From: Gammaproteobacteria bacterium
Lineage (GTDB): Bacteria > Pseudomonadota > Gammaproteobacteria > Eutrophobiales > Eutrophobiaceae
Direction: 5' to 3'
Assembly: GCA_004297165.1 (NCBI GenBank)
Contig: SCUJ01000006.1
Location: 806,001 to 870,000 of the forward strand
DNA length: 64,000 nucleotides
In this document: piece after piece, positions 18,401 through 25,904 of the stretch
Position numbering within the stretch: the first letter of the stretch is position 1
How the letters are laid out: each line of letters begins with the position of its first letter
Notes under the pieces: model-generated
Database searches by the model: none
What the model was told of the DNA's origin: nothing
Seen by the model: the letters and a program-made list of their open reading frames with translations, nothing else
Position numbers and translations under genes: made by a program

Positions 18401-18534
18401 ACCACGGGGGAGGAGATATCCGGATACTCCCGGACGGATAATTCCTGGAAGGAAAGAATGCCAAGCGACACCAGCAACAGGCTGAGGACCGTGGCGAAGA
18501 CCGGCCGTTTTACCGATAGATCCGAAAGGAACAT
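15430..18534 (-). CDS. RND (HAE1) multidrug efflux transporter
   Basis: A 1034 aa inner-membrane proton-driven efflux pump of the AcrB/MexB type. The start MFLSDLSVKRPVFATVLSL is the normal HAE1 opening; an upstream frame extension would overlap the adaptor gene. The proton-relay residues are in place: the Asp pair in GLVVDDSIVVLENIHRR and the Lys in GIAAKNGVLIVDF. Two large periplasmic loops sit after TM1 and TM7. It follows its adaptor gene by 19 bases on the minus strand. No outer-membrane TolC-type gene is adjacent, so it probably uses one encoded elsewhere. Confidence 0.93.
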   Translation of the reverse strand: MFLSDLSVKRPVFATVLSLLLVSLGILSFQELSVREYPDISSPVVSVETDYPGASADIVESRITQQLEGDLSGIAGVVSIDSSSRDGRSGINLEFELGMDMDDAANDVRDRVNRIINRLPDDIEMPRVTKQESDSSPIMYISLISENLGLMELTDYAERHIVDRFSVIPGISGLNVSGSGRPSMRVWLDRTEMAARGLTVTDVTEALRRENIELPAGRLESVEREYTVRIARNYQTAEDFRNLVIRQGPDDHLIRLGEIARVEVAPRNVRSLFRTNASNMIGMGIIKQSTANTVAVLDEVKQVIKRINKELPPGMSLVASTDDSLYIRAAIDSVYMTILETTILVSVVILLFLGSLRAMWIPVVTIPICLVSSFIALAAFGYSINLITLLALVLSIGLVVDDSIVVLENIHRRVEEGEAPLLAAFNGSRQVAFAVIATTVVLVSVFAPIIFLKDNMGQLFSELAVTICAAIIVSAVLALSLTPMMASKLLAPNTGKRKIEVLVDHVFHRIDHLYGNLLEKALHYRWVSILVLTVLALSAYGLVTRLPQEYAPTEDQGTFMGMITAAEGTSFNRMSQFVDEIEAPIKPYIESGDVVRAIVRIPGFGGNNSANSGVTFINLAPWNERKISTADLQRILTSAWSEIPGVRIFTRVNSGLSRRSGGQPVQFVIGGPDYETLARWRDIILERAEEYPGLTRVDHDLKETQPQVIVRIDKDRAAALGISVQSIGRTLQTMMSEQQVTSYVVDGEEYDVILQARDEQRATAADLQNIYVRSENSGELIPLTNLTRVEKIAGAASLNRYNRTRAVTISANVTPGYTLGDALDFLEKVVREDLPEGSSVDYRGESLEYKESFGAIYFTFGISLLVVFLVLAGQFESFVQPGVIMLTVPLALVGGLAGLVLSNGTLNIFSQIGLVILIGIAAKNGVLIVDFINQMRDAGMEFGAAVIEGARLRFRPVVMTSIATVMGSLPLMLTEGPGAESRRILGIVLFSGVSFATLLTLFIVPVFYSLLARSTASPNAIARRLDDLRTQAGP

Positions 18535-18553
18535 GCGACGACTGAGGCTCCGC

Positions 18554-19681
18554 CTAAGAGGCTGTGCTTGGCGCAGCCCCGCCGGGCATGGGGCGTCCGC
18601 GTGGGTCGGCATCCTGTCCCTTGACTCCCTTGACGCGGTACTGCAAGCCATCCCGCAACTTCCCTACGCCTTCAATAACAATGCGATCCCCGACATTGAG
18701 TCCGTTCAGGATCTCTATCATCCCGTTGCGGGAGGTTCCGATCTCCACCGTCCGCTTGGTCGCAACGTTGCCCGGACCGGCCGCATACACGAAGCTCTCG
18801 TTCCCGACCTGGATTAATGCCGCCTCCGAGATGGCCACCACCTCGCGGGCGCGCGACTCGATGCGGACGGTCAGCAGCATGCCCGGCCGCAAGAGGGCCT
18901 CACGGTTGTCGATCATCGCCCTGACGGTTACCGCGCGGGTAACGGGATTGACCCTGGAGTTTACCGTGCTGATCTCCCCTTCGAACTGGCGATCGCTCCA
19001 GGCGGCGCTGCGGGCAAAAATCTTCAGTCCCGATTTAATCTCGCTCAGATACAGCTCGGGGACGGAAAAATCGAGTTTCACGACCGCGATGTCATCGAGC
19101 GTGGTGATCGGCGTGTTCGTGGTCAACAACGTGCCGGGACTGACCTCCCGGAAACCCAGCAATCCGGAATAAGGCGCCCGCACCAGTCTGTCGTTCAACC
19201 GGGCGATGATGGCGTCGTATCGCCCCTTGGCCGCATCCGCCTGCGCCCTGGCCTGATCGAGTTCGGAGATCGACACCAGATTGCGTCCGCCCATATCCTC
19301 CAGACGCCGGAGTTTGGCCAGCATGTCATCGACATTCGCCCTGGCCTCGGCAAGCAACGCGGATTGTTCGGTATTGGTCTGCTCCACCAGGATCTGACCG
19401 GCCTCGACGAAATCGCCATCGGAAAAATTGACCTTGCTGACGGTGTCGGTGACCTTGGCTGTGAGGATGACCGATTCGTTGGCCGAGGTCGTGCCGATGG
19501 CCTCTATGCTATCGGTGAAGGTCTCGCGGCCGACCTCGCCCACGAGCACCACGGGAATATCCTGGGGCGGTCCGCCCGCGCCCGGACCGGCAAAATTCCC
19601 GGCGTCGTCAGGACGGCTGAAATACCACCAACCGATCCCGCCGATTGCCAGGACCGAAAAAATCAGGATTGCTCTCGCCAA
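18554..19681 (-). CDS. RND periplasmic adaptor (membrane fusion protein)
   Basis: A 375 aa HlyD/AcrA-family adaptor linking the pump to an outer-membrane channel. There is an N-terminal membrane anchor (MARAILIFSVLAIGGIGWWYF), then a lipoyl/barrel-sandwich half (VILTAKVTDTVSKVNFSDGDFVEAGQILVE), a short coiled-coil hairpin, the second lipoyl half (LVRAPYSGLLGFREVSPGTLLT), and beta-barrel/MPD domains. It is co-oriented with and directly upstream of the transporter. The C-terminal tail is Pro/Gly rich. The group resembles MexH/MdtA-like single-span adaptors. Confidence 0.9.
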   Translation of the reverse strand: MARAILIFSVLAIGGIGWWYFSRPDDAGNFAGPGAGGPPQDIPVVLVGEVGRETFTDSIEAIGTTSANESVILTAKVTDTVSKVNFSDGDFVEAGQILVEQTNTEQSALLAEARANVDDMLAKLRRLEDMGGRNLVSISELDQARAQADAAKGRYDAIIARLNDRLVRAPYSGLLGFREVSPGTLLTTNTPITTLDDIAVVKLDFSVPELYLSEIKSGLKIFARSAAWSDRQFEGEISTVNSRVNPVTRAVTVRAMIDNREALLRPGMLLTVRIESRAREVVAISEAALIQVGNESFVYAAGPGNVATKRTVEIGTSRNGMIEILNGLNVGDRIVIEGVGKLRDGLQYRVKGVKGQDADPRGRPMPGGAAPSTAS

Positions 19682-19748
19682 ACTTTTATCCTCAAGCTGT
19701 TGATTTCAGTATACGTTCCATTCATGCAAATAATGTGCATATCCGTGT

Positions 19749-20126
19749 TTATTGTTCGATCGCGCCAACGCCGCAGGGGTATTTCCTCGCGAGAATCGTC
19801 TCGGCTGCCAGGGCGGGGCTTTGCGGCAACAACTCGGGAGATTCTTCCAGGCCCTGGATGACGTCCCGCGCCAATTGCGCGTCAGTCGCAGCGGCAGGGA
19901 GGCAGATCGCCTTCTCGTCTTCCGGACCGGGGATGTCGCAGGCGCATGGTCTTACATACCAGGCGCAGAACTGGCCATCCAGTCCGGAAAAATCCTTCTT
20001 GAGCGCGCGCTGACAGGCCGCCTTCAGGTCCTGGCCATTAAGCTCACCAGAGGGGGCATCCCGTGCGGCAAGACAGAGCAACGGGGTAATGAGCAGAATG
20101 GGCAGAAGTCGTGACATATAATTCAT
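19749..20126 (-). CDS. Rap1a/Tai-domain exported protein
   Basis: A 125 aa protein with a signal peptide (RLLPILLITPLLCLAARDA) and the Rap1a/Tai pattern: GQDLKAACQRAL, a central cysteine-bearing helix, ICLPAAATDAQLARDVIQGLEESPELL and the terminal ARKYPC. The family is named for type VI secretion immunity proteins, but many members occur outside T6SS loci and their roles are unknown. No effector or T6SS gene lies nearby. It precedes the efflux adaptor by 67 bases on the same strand and could be co-transcribed. Alternative start at the fourth residue (20117). Confidence 0.75.
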   Translation of the reverse strand: MNYMSRLLPILLITPLLCLAARDAPSGELNGQDLKAACQRALKKDFSGLDGQFCAWYVRPCACDIPGPEDEKAICLPAAATDAQLARDVIQGLEESPELLPQSPALAAETILARKYPCGVGAIEQ

Positions 20127-20306
20127 CGTCCAGCGTCAGTTGACAGGGGATGCCAAGTGTAAACGATTCTATGGTAACCCATATCTGGTATGATCCTCCG
20201 CCGCATGGTTCCTGTCAGTTCTGGTCAACAAGCAAGTTGCTCCTCCAGAAATATTTCAGGTCACAGATACAACTCAGCGTCACCCTAAGGAAGAAAAATT
20301 ACGACT

Positions 20307-21086
20307 ATGAAAATGTTCGATTTGAGCGGCAAGAATGCCATCATCACCGGCGGAAACGGCGGCATCGGGCTCGCCATGGCCAAGGCGCTTGCCGAGGCCG
20401 GATGCACGATCAGCATCTGGGGCAGAAACCCCGAAAAGACCGCGGCGGCGGCCCACAGTGCAGGACCGGGCGGATCCCCTGTTCATTATCGATGCTGCGA
20501 CCTGACCGATTTTGCGGCGACCACCCAGTCCTTCAACGAGACAGCGGCGCAATTGGGCCGGATCGACGGCTGTTTCATCAATGCCGGCGTCGGCGGCGGC
20601 GGCCGGGGTTCATTCCTCAAGCGCGACTTCGCCGAGTGGCAGGACATGTTCAAGATCAACGTGGACAGCGCCTTCCACCTCTTTCAACTGACCGCGCGGC
20701 ACATGGTCGACAACCCTCGCAACGGCAGCACGGCCGGCCGCCTGGTGGCGACCTCGAGCATCGGCACGCTCTTCGGGGTCGGACGCAACGAACACTATGG
20801 CGCGAGCAAACTGGCCCTGAACGGACTGGTGCGGGCCCTAGGGGTCGAGCTGGGCCGGTACGGCATTACCGCGAACGCCATCCTGCCGGGCTATTCCGAC
20901 ACGGAAATGACCCGGGACCTCTTCGCCAACCAGCAATTCTCGCAGGCGGTGATCCCGCGCATCCCGATGCGCCGTTACGGGAAGCCGGAAGACTTTGGCG
21001 GGATCGCGGTTTATCTCCAGAGCGACGCCTCCGCCTACCATACGGCGGACTGCATCGTGATCGACGGCGGCTATTCCGCTTACTAG
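20307..21086 (+). CDS. SDR-family NAD(P) oxidoreductase
   Basis: A 259 aa classical short-chain dehydrogenase/reductase. The cofactor loop is TGGNGGIG (residues ~15-22), NAG is followed by VGGGGRG, the catalytic triad is Ser in ATSSIGTLFG, then YGASK (Tyr/Lys), and the C-terminus has IDGGYSAY. The Arg in WGRN after beta-2 suggests NADP preference. An AAGGAAG ribosome site precedes the ATG. It starts a nine-gene co-directional run with an acyl-CoA dehydrogenase 25 bases downstream, so a hydroxyacyl- or ketoacyl-CoA step in the same pathway is likely. Confidence 0.9.
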   Translation: MKMFDLSGKNAIITGGNGGIGLAMAKALAEAGCTISIWGRNPEKTAAAAHSAGPGGSPVHYRCCDLTDFAATTQSFNETAAQLGRIDGCFINAGVGGGGRGSFLKRDFAEWQDMFKINVDSAFHLFQLTARHMVDNPRNGSTAGRLVATSSIGTLFGVGRNEHYGASKLALNGLVRALGVELGRYGITANAILPGYSDTEMTRDLFANQQFSQAVIPRIPMRRYGKPEDFGGIAVYLQSDASAYHTADCIVIDGGYSAY

Positions 21087-21111
21087 AACCCATCTCAACA
21101 ACCTTGACTAT

Positions 21112-22902
21112 ATGACCGAACTCATCAAACGCCGCGATATCGATTTTCTGTTGTATGAATTCCTGAATGTGGAACAACTCCTCGCGCACCCGCGTTACGC
21201 CGATCACGATCGCAAGGTATTCGACGCCATCATCGACACGGCGGTGAAGATCGCCGAGGAAAAATTCCAGACCTGCGCCAAGGACCTGGACAACAACGAA
21301 CCGTCTTTCGACGGCCAGAAGGTGACCCTCATTCCCCAGGTAAAGGAGGCCCTGCGGGCCTTCGCGGAGGCCGGATTCCCCGCGGCGACGTACGCCAACG
21401 AACAGGATGGGCTGCAACTGCCCTGGACGGTCTTTCAGGCCGCCATGGCCTACTTTCACGCCGCCAACATCAGCCTCAGCGCCTATCCCCTGTTGACTGG
21501 CGCCGCCGCCAATCTCCTCAACGCCCACGGCTCGGTGGAACAGAAGGCCCTTTATCTCCCGCATATGTTGAGCGGCCGGTTCTTCGGCACCATGTGCCTG
21601 TCCGAGACCCAGGCCGGCTCCTCGCTGTCGGATATCCGCACGCGGGCGGAGCCGACCGATCAGGGCTATTACCTTATTAAAGGAACCAAGATGTGGATCT
21701 CGGGCGGCGAGCATGATCTCGCCGAAAACATCATCCACATGGTGCTGGCGAAGATCCCGGGCGGCCCGCCGGGCGTCAAGGGCATCTCGCTCTTCATCGT
21801 GCCGAAGATCCATGTCCAGCCGGATGGCAGTCTCGGCGAACGCAATGACGTGGCGCTCGCGGGGCTCAACCACAAGATGGGTTACCGCGGCACCGTCAAC
21901 ACGGTGATGAGCTTCGGCGAAAAGGACAACTGCAAGGGTTACCTGATCGGCGAGCCGCACAAGGGCCTGGAATGCATGTTCCACATGATGAACGAGGCGC
22001 GGATCGGGATCGGCATGGGCGCCACGACGATCGGTTACGCGGGTTACCTTTACAGCCTGGATTACGCCCGGCAAAGACCGCAGGGCCGCCATCCCCTGAA
22101 CAAAAACCCGCAATCGCCGCAGGTGCCGATCATCGAGCATGCGGATATCCGGCGCCTGTTGCTGACCCAGAAATCCTACGTCGAGGGGGCGCTGGCCCTC
22201 CAGTTGTATTGCGCCATGCTCGTGGATGAACAGAAGATCAGCGCCGATACGAATCGCAAACAGGTTCTGGCCCTGCTGCTCGATATTCTCACCCCGATCG
22301 CCAAATCCTGGCCCTCCGAATTCTGTCTGGAGGCGAACAAACTCGCGATGCAGATCCTGGGCGGTTACGGTTATACCCGCGAATATCCGCTGGAACGGTT
22401 GTATCGGGATAATCGCCTGAATCCGATCCACGAGGGCACACACGGCATCCACGGCATCGATCTGCTCGGCCGGAAGGTCAGGATGGCGGGCGGGAAGGCG
22501 TTCACTACCCTACTGGATCACATCCGCGAAACCATTCGTGAGGCCTCTGGAAATCGAACATTGCAGGCGTACGCCGGGCAACTCTCCAATACGTTGCAGG
22601 AAGTGGAAAAAACCACTGCCGTCCTCATTGCCTGTGAAAACCTCAATCTCTCGCTCGCCAACTCGACGATCTATCTCGACATGCTGGGACATGTCGTCAT
22701 CGCCTGGACCTGGCTGCGGCAGGCGATCGTCGTCGCGGCAAACGCGGGGAATGCAACCGGGGATGACAAGGATTTCTATCAGGGCAAACTCGCGGCGTGC
22801 CGGTACTTCTTCCATTATGAACTGCCGAAGACCCACGGCATGATGCAATTGCTGCAGAGCCTGGATGACACGTGTCTGAATATCACCTCCAGTCAGCTCT
22901 AA
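21112..22902 (+). CDS. Acyl-CoA dehydrogenase (long, DmdC/FadE-like)
   Basis: A 596 aa FAD-dependent acyl-CoA dehydrogenase that introduces an alpha,beta double bond. N-terminal helical domain, the FAD/substrate signature GTMCLSETQAGSSLSDIRTRAEP, IKGTKMWISGGEHDL, then the C-terminal helical bundle with LGGYGYTREYPLERLYRDNRLNPIHEGTHGI; the Glu in IHEGT is the predicted catalytic base. An extra ~130-residue helical C-terminal domain puts it in the 590-600 aa group that includes DmdC. Substrate unknown. It is the second gene of the operon. Confidence 0.93.
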   Translation: MTELIKRRDIDFLLYEFLNVEQLLAHPRYADHDRKVFDAIIDTAVKIAEEKFQTCAKDLDNNEPSFDGQKVTLIPQVKEALRAFAEAGFPAATYANEQDGLQLPWTVFQAAMAYFHAANISLSAYPLLTGAAANLLNAHGSVEQKALYLPHMLSGRFFGTMCLSETQAGSSLSDIRTRAEPTDQGYYLIKGTKMWISGGEHDLAENIIHMVLAKIPGGPPGVKGISLFIVPKIHVQPDGSLGERNDVALAGLNHKMGYRGTVNTVMSFGEKDNCKGYLIGEPHKGLECMFHMMNEARIGIGMGATTIGYAGYLYSLDYARQRPQGRHPLNKNPQSPQVPIIEHADIRRLLLTQKSYVEGALALQLYCAMLVDEQKISADTNRKQVLALLLDILTPIAKSWPSEFCLEANKLAMQILGGYGYTREYPLERLYRDNRLNPIHEGTHGIHGIDLLGRKVRMAGGKAFTTLLDHIRETIREASGNRTLQAYAGQLSNTLQEVEKTTAVLIACENLNLSLANSTIYLDMLGHVVIAWTWLRQAIVVAANAGNATGDDKDFYQGKLAACRYFFHYELPKTHGMMQLLQSLDDTCLNITSSQL

Positions 22903-22920
22903 CTGACTGTTTTCGATTAC

Positions 22921-22940
22921 ATAATTAAATATTTAATTAT
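22921..22940. promoter_or_regulatory. 20-bp perfect AT-only palindrome, candidate operator
   Basis: The sequence ATAATTAAATATTTAATTAT is a perfect palindrome starting 18 bases after the acyl-CoA dehydrogenase stop, inside the only sizeable gap (142 bases) of an otherwise tightly packed operon. It stands out against a GC-rich background. A possible promoter overlaps it (TTAATT about 16 bases before TATTCT). A site for the operon's own GntR regulator or an internal promoter is inferred. Confidence 0.5.
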
Positions 22941-23044
22941 ATTTTCAATCATGCTATTCTACACCGCGTCTAAACTACCCTAGACAAGAAAGCAATCGTA
23001 TCAACCTGCCGGTCCCTTCTCCGGCGCTGAATAAAGGACCCCCT

Positions 23045-23764
23045 ATGGGCGACATACTCGAAATTATCAGCAGCAGAAAGAGCATCCGGCGCTTCAAGCC
23101 GGACCCGATTCCGGATGAGATGCTCGACAAGATCCTGGAAGCAGCCCGCTGGGCGCCGACCGGCGAAAACTACCAGCCGTGGCGTTTCGTCGTCATCCGC
23201 GACCAGGAGACCCGCAACAAGATCGGCGATCTGGCCAAGGTCGGCAGCGGCTCGCGCATGACAGCGTGGTATTGCCTCGGACACATGCAGGAACGGTTCA
23301 TGAAAATTGAGGACCCGGTGAAGCGGGCCGAGGTGCTGCGCTTCATGTATTCCGGCGAGGTCTCCGAATTTGCCAAGGTCGCCCCGGTCGTCATCGGCGT
23401 GCTTGGCAGTTTGCAGGTCGGGTCGGTCGATGTGCCGTATGACCTTTCCGCCGCCATCGAGAACATGCTGCTCGAAGCGCACTCACTCGGTCTCGGCGGC
23501 TGCTGGGTGCATGGTCCCGTGGCCAGCTCGCGCGACGCCGCCAAGTTCAAGAAGATCCTGAAAGTCCCGACCGAGATGAGCGCTTATAAAGTCATTGCCT
23601 ATCTCGCGTTCGGTTGGGCCCTTGAACAGCGTCGCCACCCGCGCCCGAAACTCCCGCTTTCGGAACTGGTGTACTGGGAGGAATACGGCAAGACCAGCCG
23701 CCCCAAGCTGCCTCTGGAAGCGATTGTCTCCTACGAAGAATTCGGCAAGAGGGAGAAAAAATAA
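23045..23764 (+). CDS. Nitroreductase-family flavoprotein with duplicated tail
   Basis: A 239 aa FMN-dependent nitroreductase-fold protein. It opens with ILEIISSRKSIRRFKPDPIP (the RxSxRxF FMN phosphate contact), then ILEAARWAPTGENYQPWRFVVI, and AIENMLLEAHSLGLGGCWV. The C-terminus carries the motif RPKLPLxxxVxxEEzGK twice in tandem (about residues 200-216 and 219-235), where family members have it once. In this operon it may reduce an activated C=C or dehalogenate rather than act on nitro groups; that is inference. Its stop overlaps the next ATG. Confidence 0.85.
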   Translation: MGDILEIISSRKSIRRFKPDPIPDEMLDKILEAARWAPTGENYQPWRFVVIRDQETRNKIGDLAKVGSGSRMTAWYCLGHMQERFMKIEDPVKRAEVLRFMYSGEVSEFAKVAPVVIGVLGSLQVGSVDVPYDLSAAIENMLLEAHSLGLGGCWVHGPVASSRDAAKFKKILKVPTEMSAYKVIAYLAFGWALEQRRHPRPKLPLSELVYWEEYGKTSRPKLPLEAIVSYEEFGKREKK

Positions 23765-24291
23765 TGGATCAAATGACCTATCTGAACGACCTGCTCGCGC
23801 GACACGAGGAGCTTTTCTACCACGAACTGTCCGATTGCGCCGGCTGGAAAACCGAGTTCATCGGCATCGATTACATCCAGTCCAAGGGCATCAAGGGCAA
23901 GACGCCGGCCGAGATTATCGAAGGCTGCGCCAAGGCAATTACAGCGGATGGGCTGGCGAAATCAGTAGCGTACGCGATTGCCGGCAATGACATTCTGCTG
24001 TGTCTCGATGTCGCCGGCTGCGCGCACCTGCCGAAGGAAATCACGCTGACCAAACGCGGCATCAAGCCTTACAACTGTCTGATTGCGAACATGATCAACG
24101 ATCGACTGATCGAGGTGCTCGGCTTCGAGACGGCTTACGTCGCGCACATCCATGTCGACGGCGGCGCCAGCCGCTGCCGGATCCAGGTCGCCATCTACGA
24201 GAATCCGTCGAAGATCGGCGCCGTCAGCGACTGGGCCGAGGAGATCCGCCGGCTCGACGCGACCAACGGCTGGAAGAAGGTCACGGCCTGA
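23764..24291 (+). CDS. Unknown conserved-looking 175 aa protein in acyl-CoA operon
   Basis: I do not recognise this family. The 175 aa protein is soluble, mixed alpha/beta, with no signal peptide or membrane segment. It contains cysteines in YHELSDCAGW, IIEGCAK and LCLDVAGCAHLPKE, and a C-terminal GGASRCRIQVAIYENPSKIG. Translational coupling is clear: its ATG overlaps the nitroreductase stop by one base and its own stop overlaps the next start (TGATG). That places it as an integral member of the mutase/carboxyltransferase pathway, possibly a small subunit or accessory protein for a neighbour. Confidence 0.75.
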   Translation: MDQMTYLNDLLARHEELFYHELSDCAGWKTEFIGIDYIQSKGIKGKTPAEIIEGCAKAITADGLAKSVAYAIAGNDILLCLDVAGCAHLPKEITLTKRGIKPYNCLIANMINDRLIEVLGFETAYVAHIHVDGGASRCRIQVAIYENPSKIGAVSDWAEEIRRLDATNGWKKVTA

Positions 24292-25880
24292 TGACGGACC
24301 AGGGCCCCGACCAGACTGCCGATCCGGCGCGGAGCTGGGACTCGGTCATTGCCGAGTTCGGAGCGCGCGAGGCGGTCGCCCGCGCCGGCGGCGGCGCGGA
24401 CAAACAACAGGAACAGCGCGCGCGCGGCCGGCTGACCGCGCGCGAGCGCATTGAAACGCTGCTCGATGCGGGCAGTTTCACCGAGCTGAACACGCTTGCC
24501 GAGCACCAGTGCCGCGACTTCGGCATGGATCAAAAGGTTTTTCCGGGCGATGGCGTCATCACCGGACACGGCACGATTGCCGGACGGCGCGTGTTCGTAT
24601 TCTCCGAGGACGAAACGGTGCTCGGCGGCTCGATGGGTCGTGTCCACGGCGAAAAGATCCATTACATGCTGCGGCTCGCGCGCGAGATGCTGGCGCCGGT
24701 CATCGGCCTTTACGCCTCGGGCGGCGCGCGCATCCAGGAAGGCATGGACAACGTATACGGCGTGACCGGCATGTTCTACCAGAACGCGCTGAACTCCGGC
24801 GTCGTGCCGCAGATCGCCGCAATCATGGGCACCGCCTCGGGCGGCGGCGCGTATTCGCCGGCCTTGTGCGATTTCATTCTCCAGATCAAGGGCACGGCGA
24901 TGTTCCTGACCGGCCCGGCGGTGATCAAGGAAGTGACCGGCGAGGAAGTATCGTTCGAGGACCTGGGCGGAACGCGCGTGCATGCGAGCAAGTCGGGGGT
25001 CGTGCATCTCACGGCGAACGACGACCGCCATTGTCTGGAAACGATCCGCGAACTCTTCGGTTTTCTCCCGCAAAACAATCGCGAACGGCCGCCGCGCGTT
25101 GTGTCCAGCGATCCGGTCGATCGCCAGTTGCCTGAACTTACCGGCATCGTCCCGATCGAGCCGAACAAGCCGTATGACATGCGCAAGGTGATCCGCGCGA
25201 TCGCCGATGACGGCGGCTTCTTCGAGATCCATGGCGCCTACGCCAGAAATATCGTCGTCGGTTTCATCCGCATCGGCGGGGGTCCGGTCGGCGTGGTCGC
25301 GAACAACCCGCAGTTCATAGGCGGTTGTCTCGACCTCGACGCCGCGGACAAGGCCGCGCGTTTTATCCGTACCTGCGATGCCTACAATATTCCGTTGCTG
25401 ACGCTTGCGGATACGCCCGGCTTCCGTCCGGGCATCAAGCAGGAGCACGCCGGCATAATCCGCCACGGCGCCAAGATGCTGTACGCCTGGACCGAGGCGA
25501 GCGTGCCGAAGGTCATCGTCATCCTGCGCAAGCTCTATGGCGGCTCAATCCCGGCGATGGGCGTACACGAGATCGGCTTCGATCAGGTGTTCGCATGGCC
25601 GGCGGCCGAGATGCAGATGGTCGGCGCCGAGGCCGCGGTGCGGATCCTGTACCGTCGCGAGATCGCGAAGGCCCCGGATCCGGACGCCTTCTTCGCCGCC
25701 AGGGTCAAGGAGTATCAGGATCTGTATCTCACGCCGTATCACTCGGCGGGCCGCAAGGTCGTCGACGCGGTCATTGCGCCGGCCGACACGCGCCGCCAGA
25801 TCCACGCCGCGCTCGCGATGCTCGAGAACAAGACCGAGCCGGCGCGCGCGTTCCGCAAGCACGGCAATATCCCGCTTTAG
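24291..25880 (+). CDS. Acyl-CoA carboxylase carboxyltransferase (beta) subunit
   Basis: A 529 aa protein of the PccB/MmdA carboxyltransferase family with both crotonase-like halves: RGRLTARERIETLLDAGSF, YASGGARIQEGMDN, MGTASGGGAYSPALCD, then LTLADTPGFRPGIKQE and the second oxyanion region. The loop that is GGAYDVM in propionyl-CoA carboxylases reads GGSIPAM here, so the Asp used for substrate choice is missing. No biotin carboxylase or biotin carrier gene is adjacent. It may work with a distant alpha subunit or as a decarboxylase subunit. Start ATG at 24291 overlaps the preceding stop. Confidence 0.88.
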   Translation: MTDQGPDQTADPARSWDSVIAEFGAREAVARAGGGADKQQEQRARGRLTARERIETLLDAGSFTELNTLAEHQCRDFGMDQKVFPGDGVITGHGTIAGRRVFVFSEDETVLGGSMGRVHGEKIHYMLRLAREMLAPVIGLYASGGARIQEGMDNVYGVTGMFYQNALNSGVVPQIAAIMGTASGGGAYSPALCDFILQIKGTAMFLTGPAVIKEVTGEEVSFEDLGGTRVHASKSGVVHLTANDDRHCLETIRELFGFLPQNNRERPPRVVSSDPVDRQLPELTGIVPIEPNKPYDMRKVIRAIADDGGFFEIHGAYARNIVVGFIRIGGGPVGVVANNPQFIGGCLDLDAADKAARFIRTCDAYNIPLLTLADTPGFRPGIKQEHAGIIRHGAKMLYAWTEASVPKVIVILRKLYGGSIPAMGVHEIGFDQVFAWPAAEMQMVGAEAAVRILYRREIAKAPDPDAFFAARVKEYQDLYLTPYHSAGRKVVDAVIAPADTRRQIHAALAMLENKTEPARAFRKHGNIPL

Positions 25881-25904
25881 GCAACCGGCATGGGGAGCAC
25901 GACA

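Noticed and set aside
20866-22452. 528-codon open frame on the minus strand
   Set aside because: It is opposite the acyl-CoA dehydrogenase and SDR genes, has no domain resemblance and arises from GC-rich codon use.
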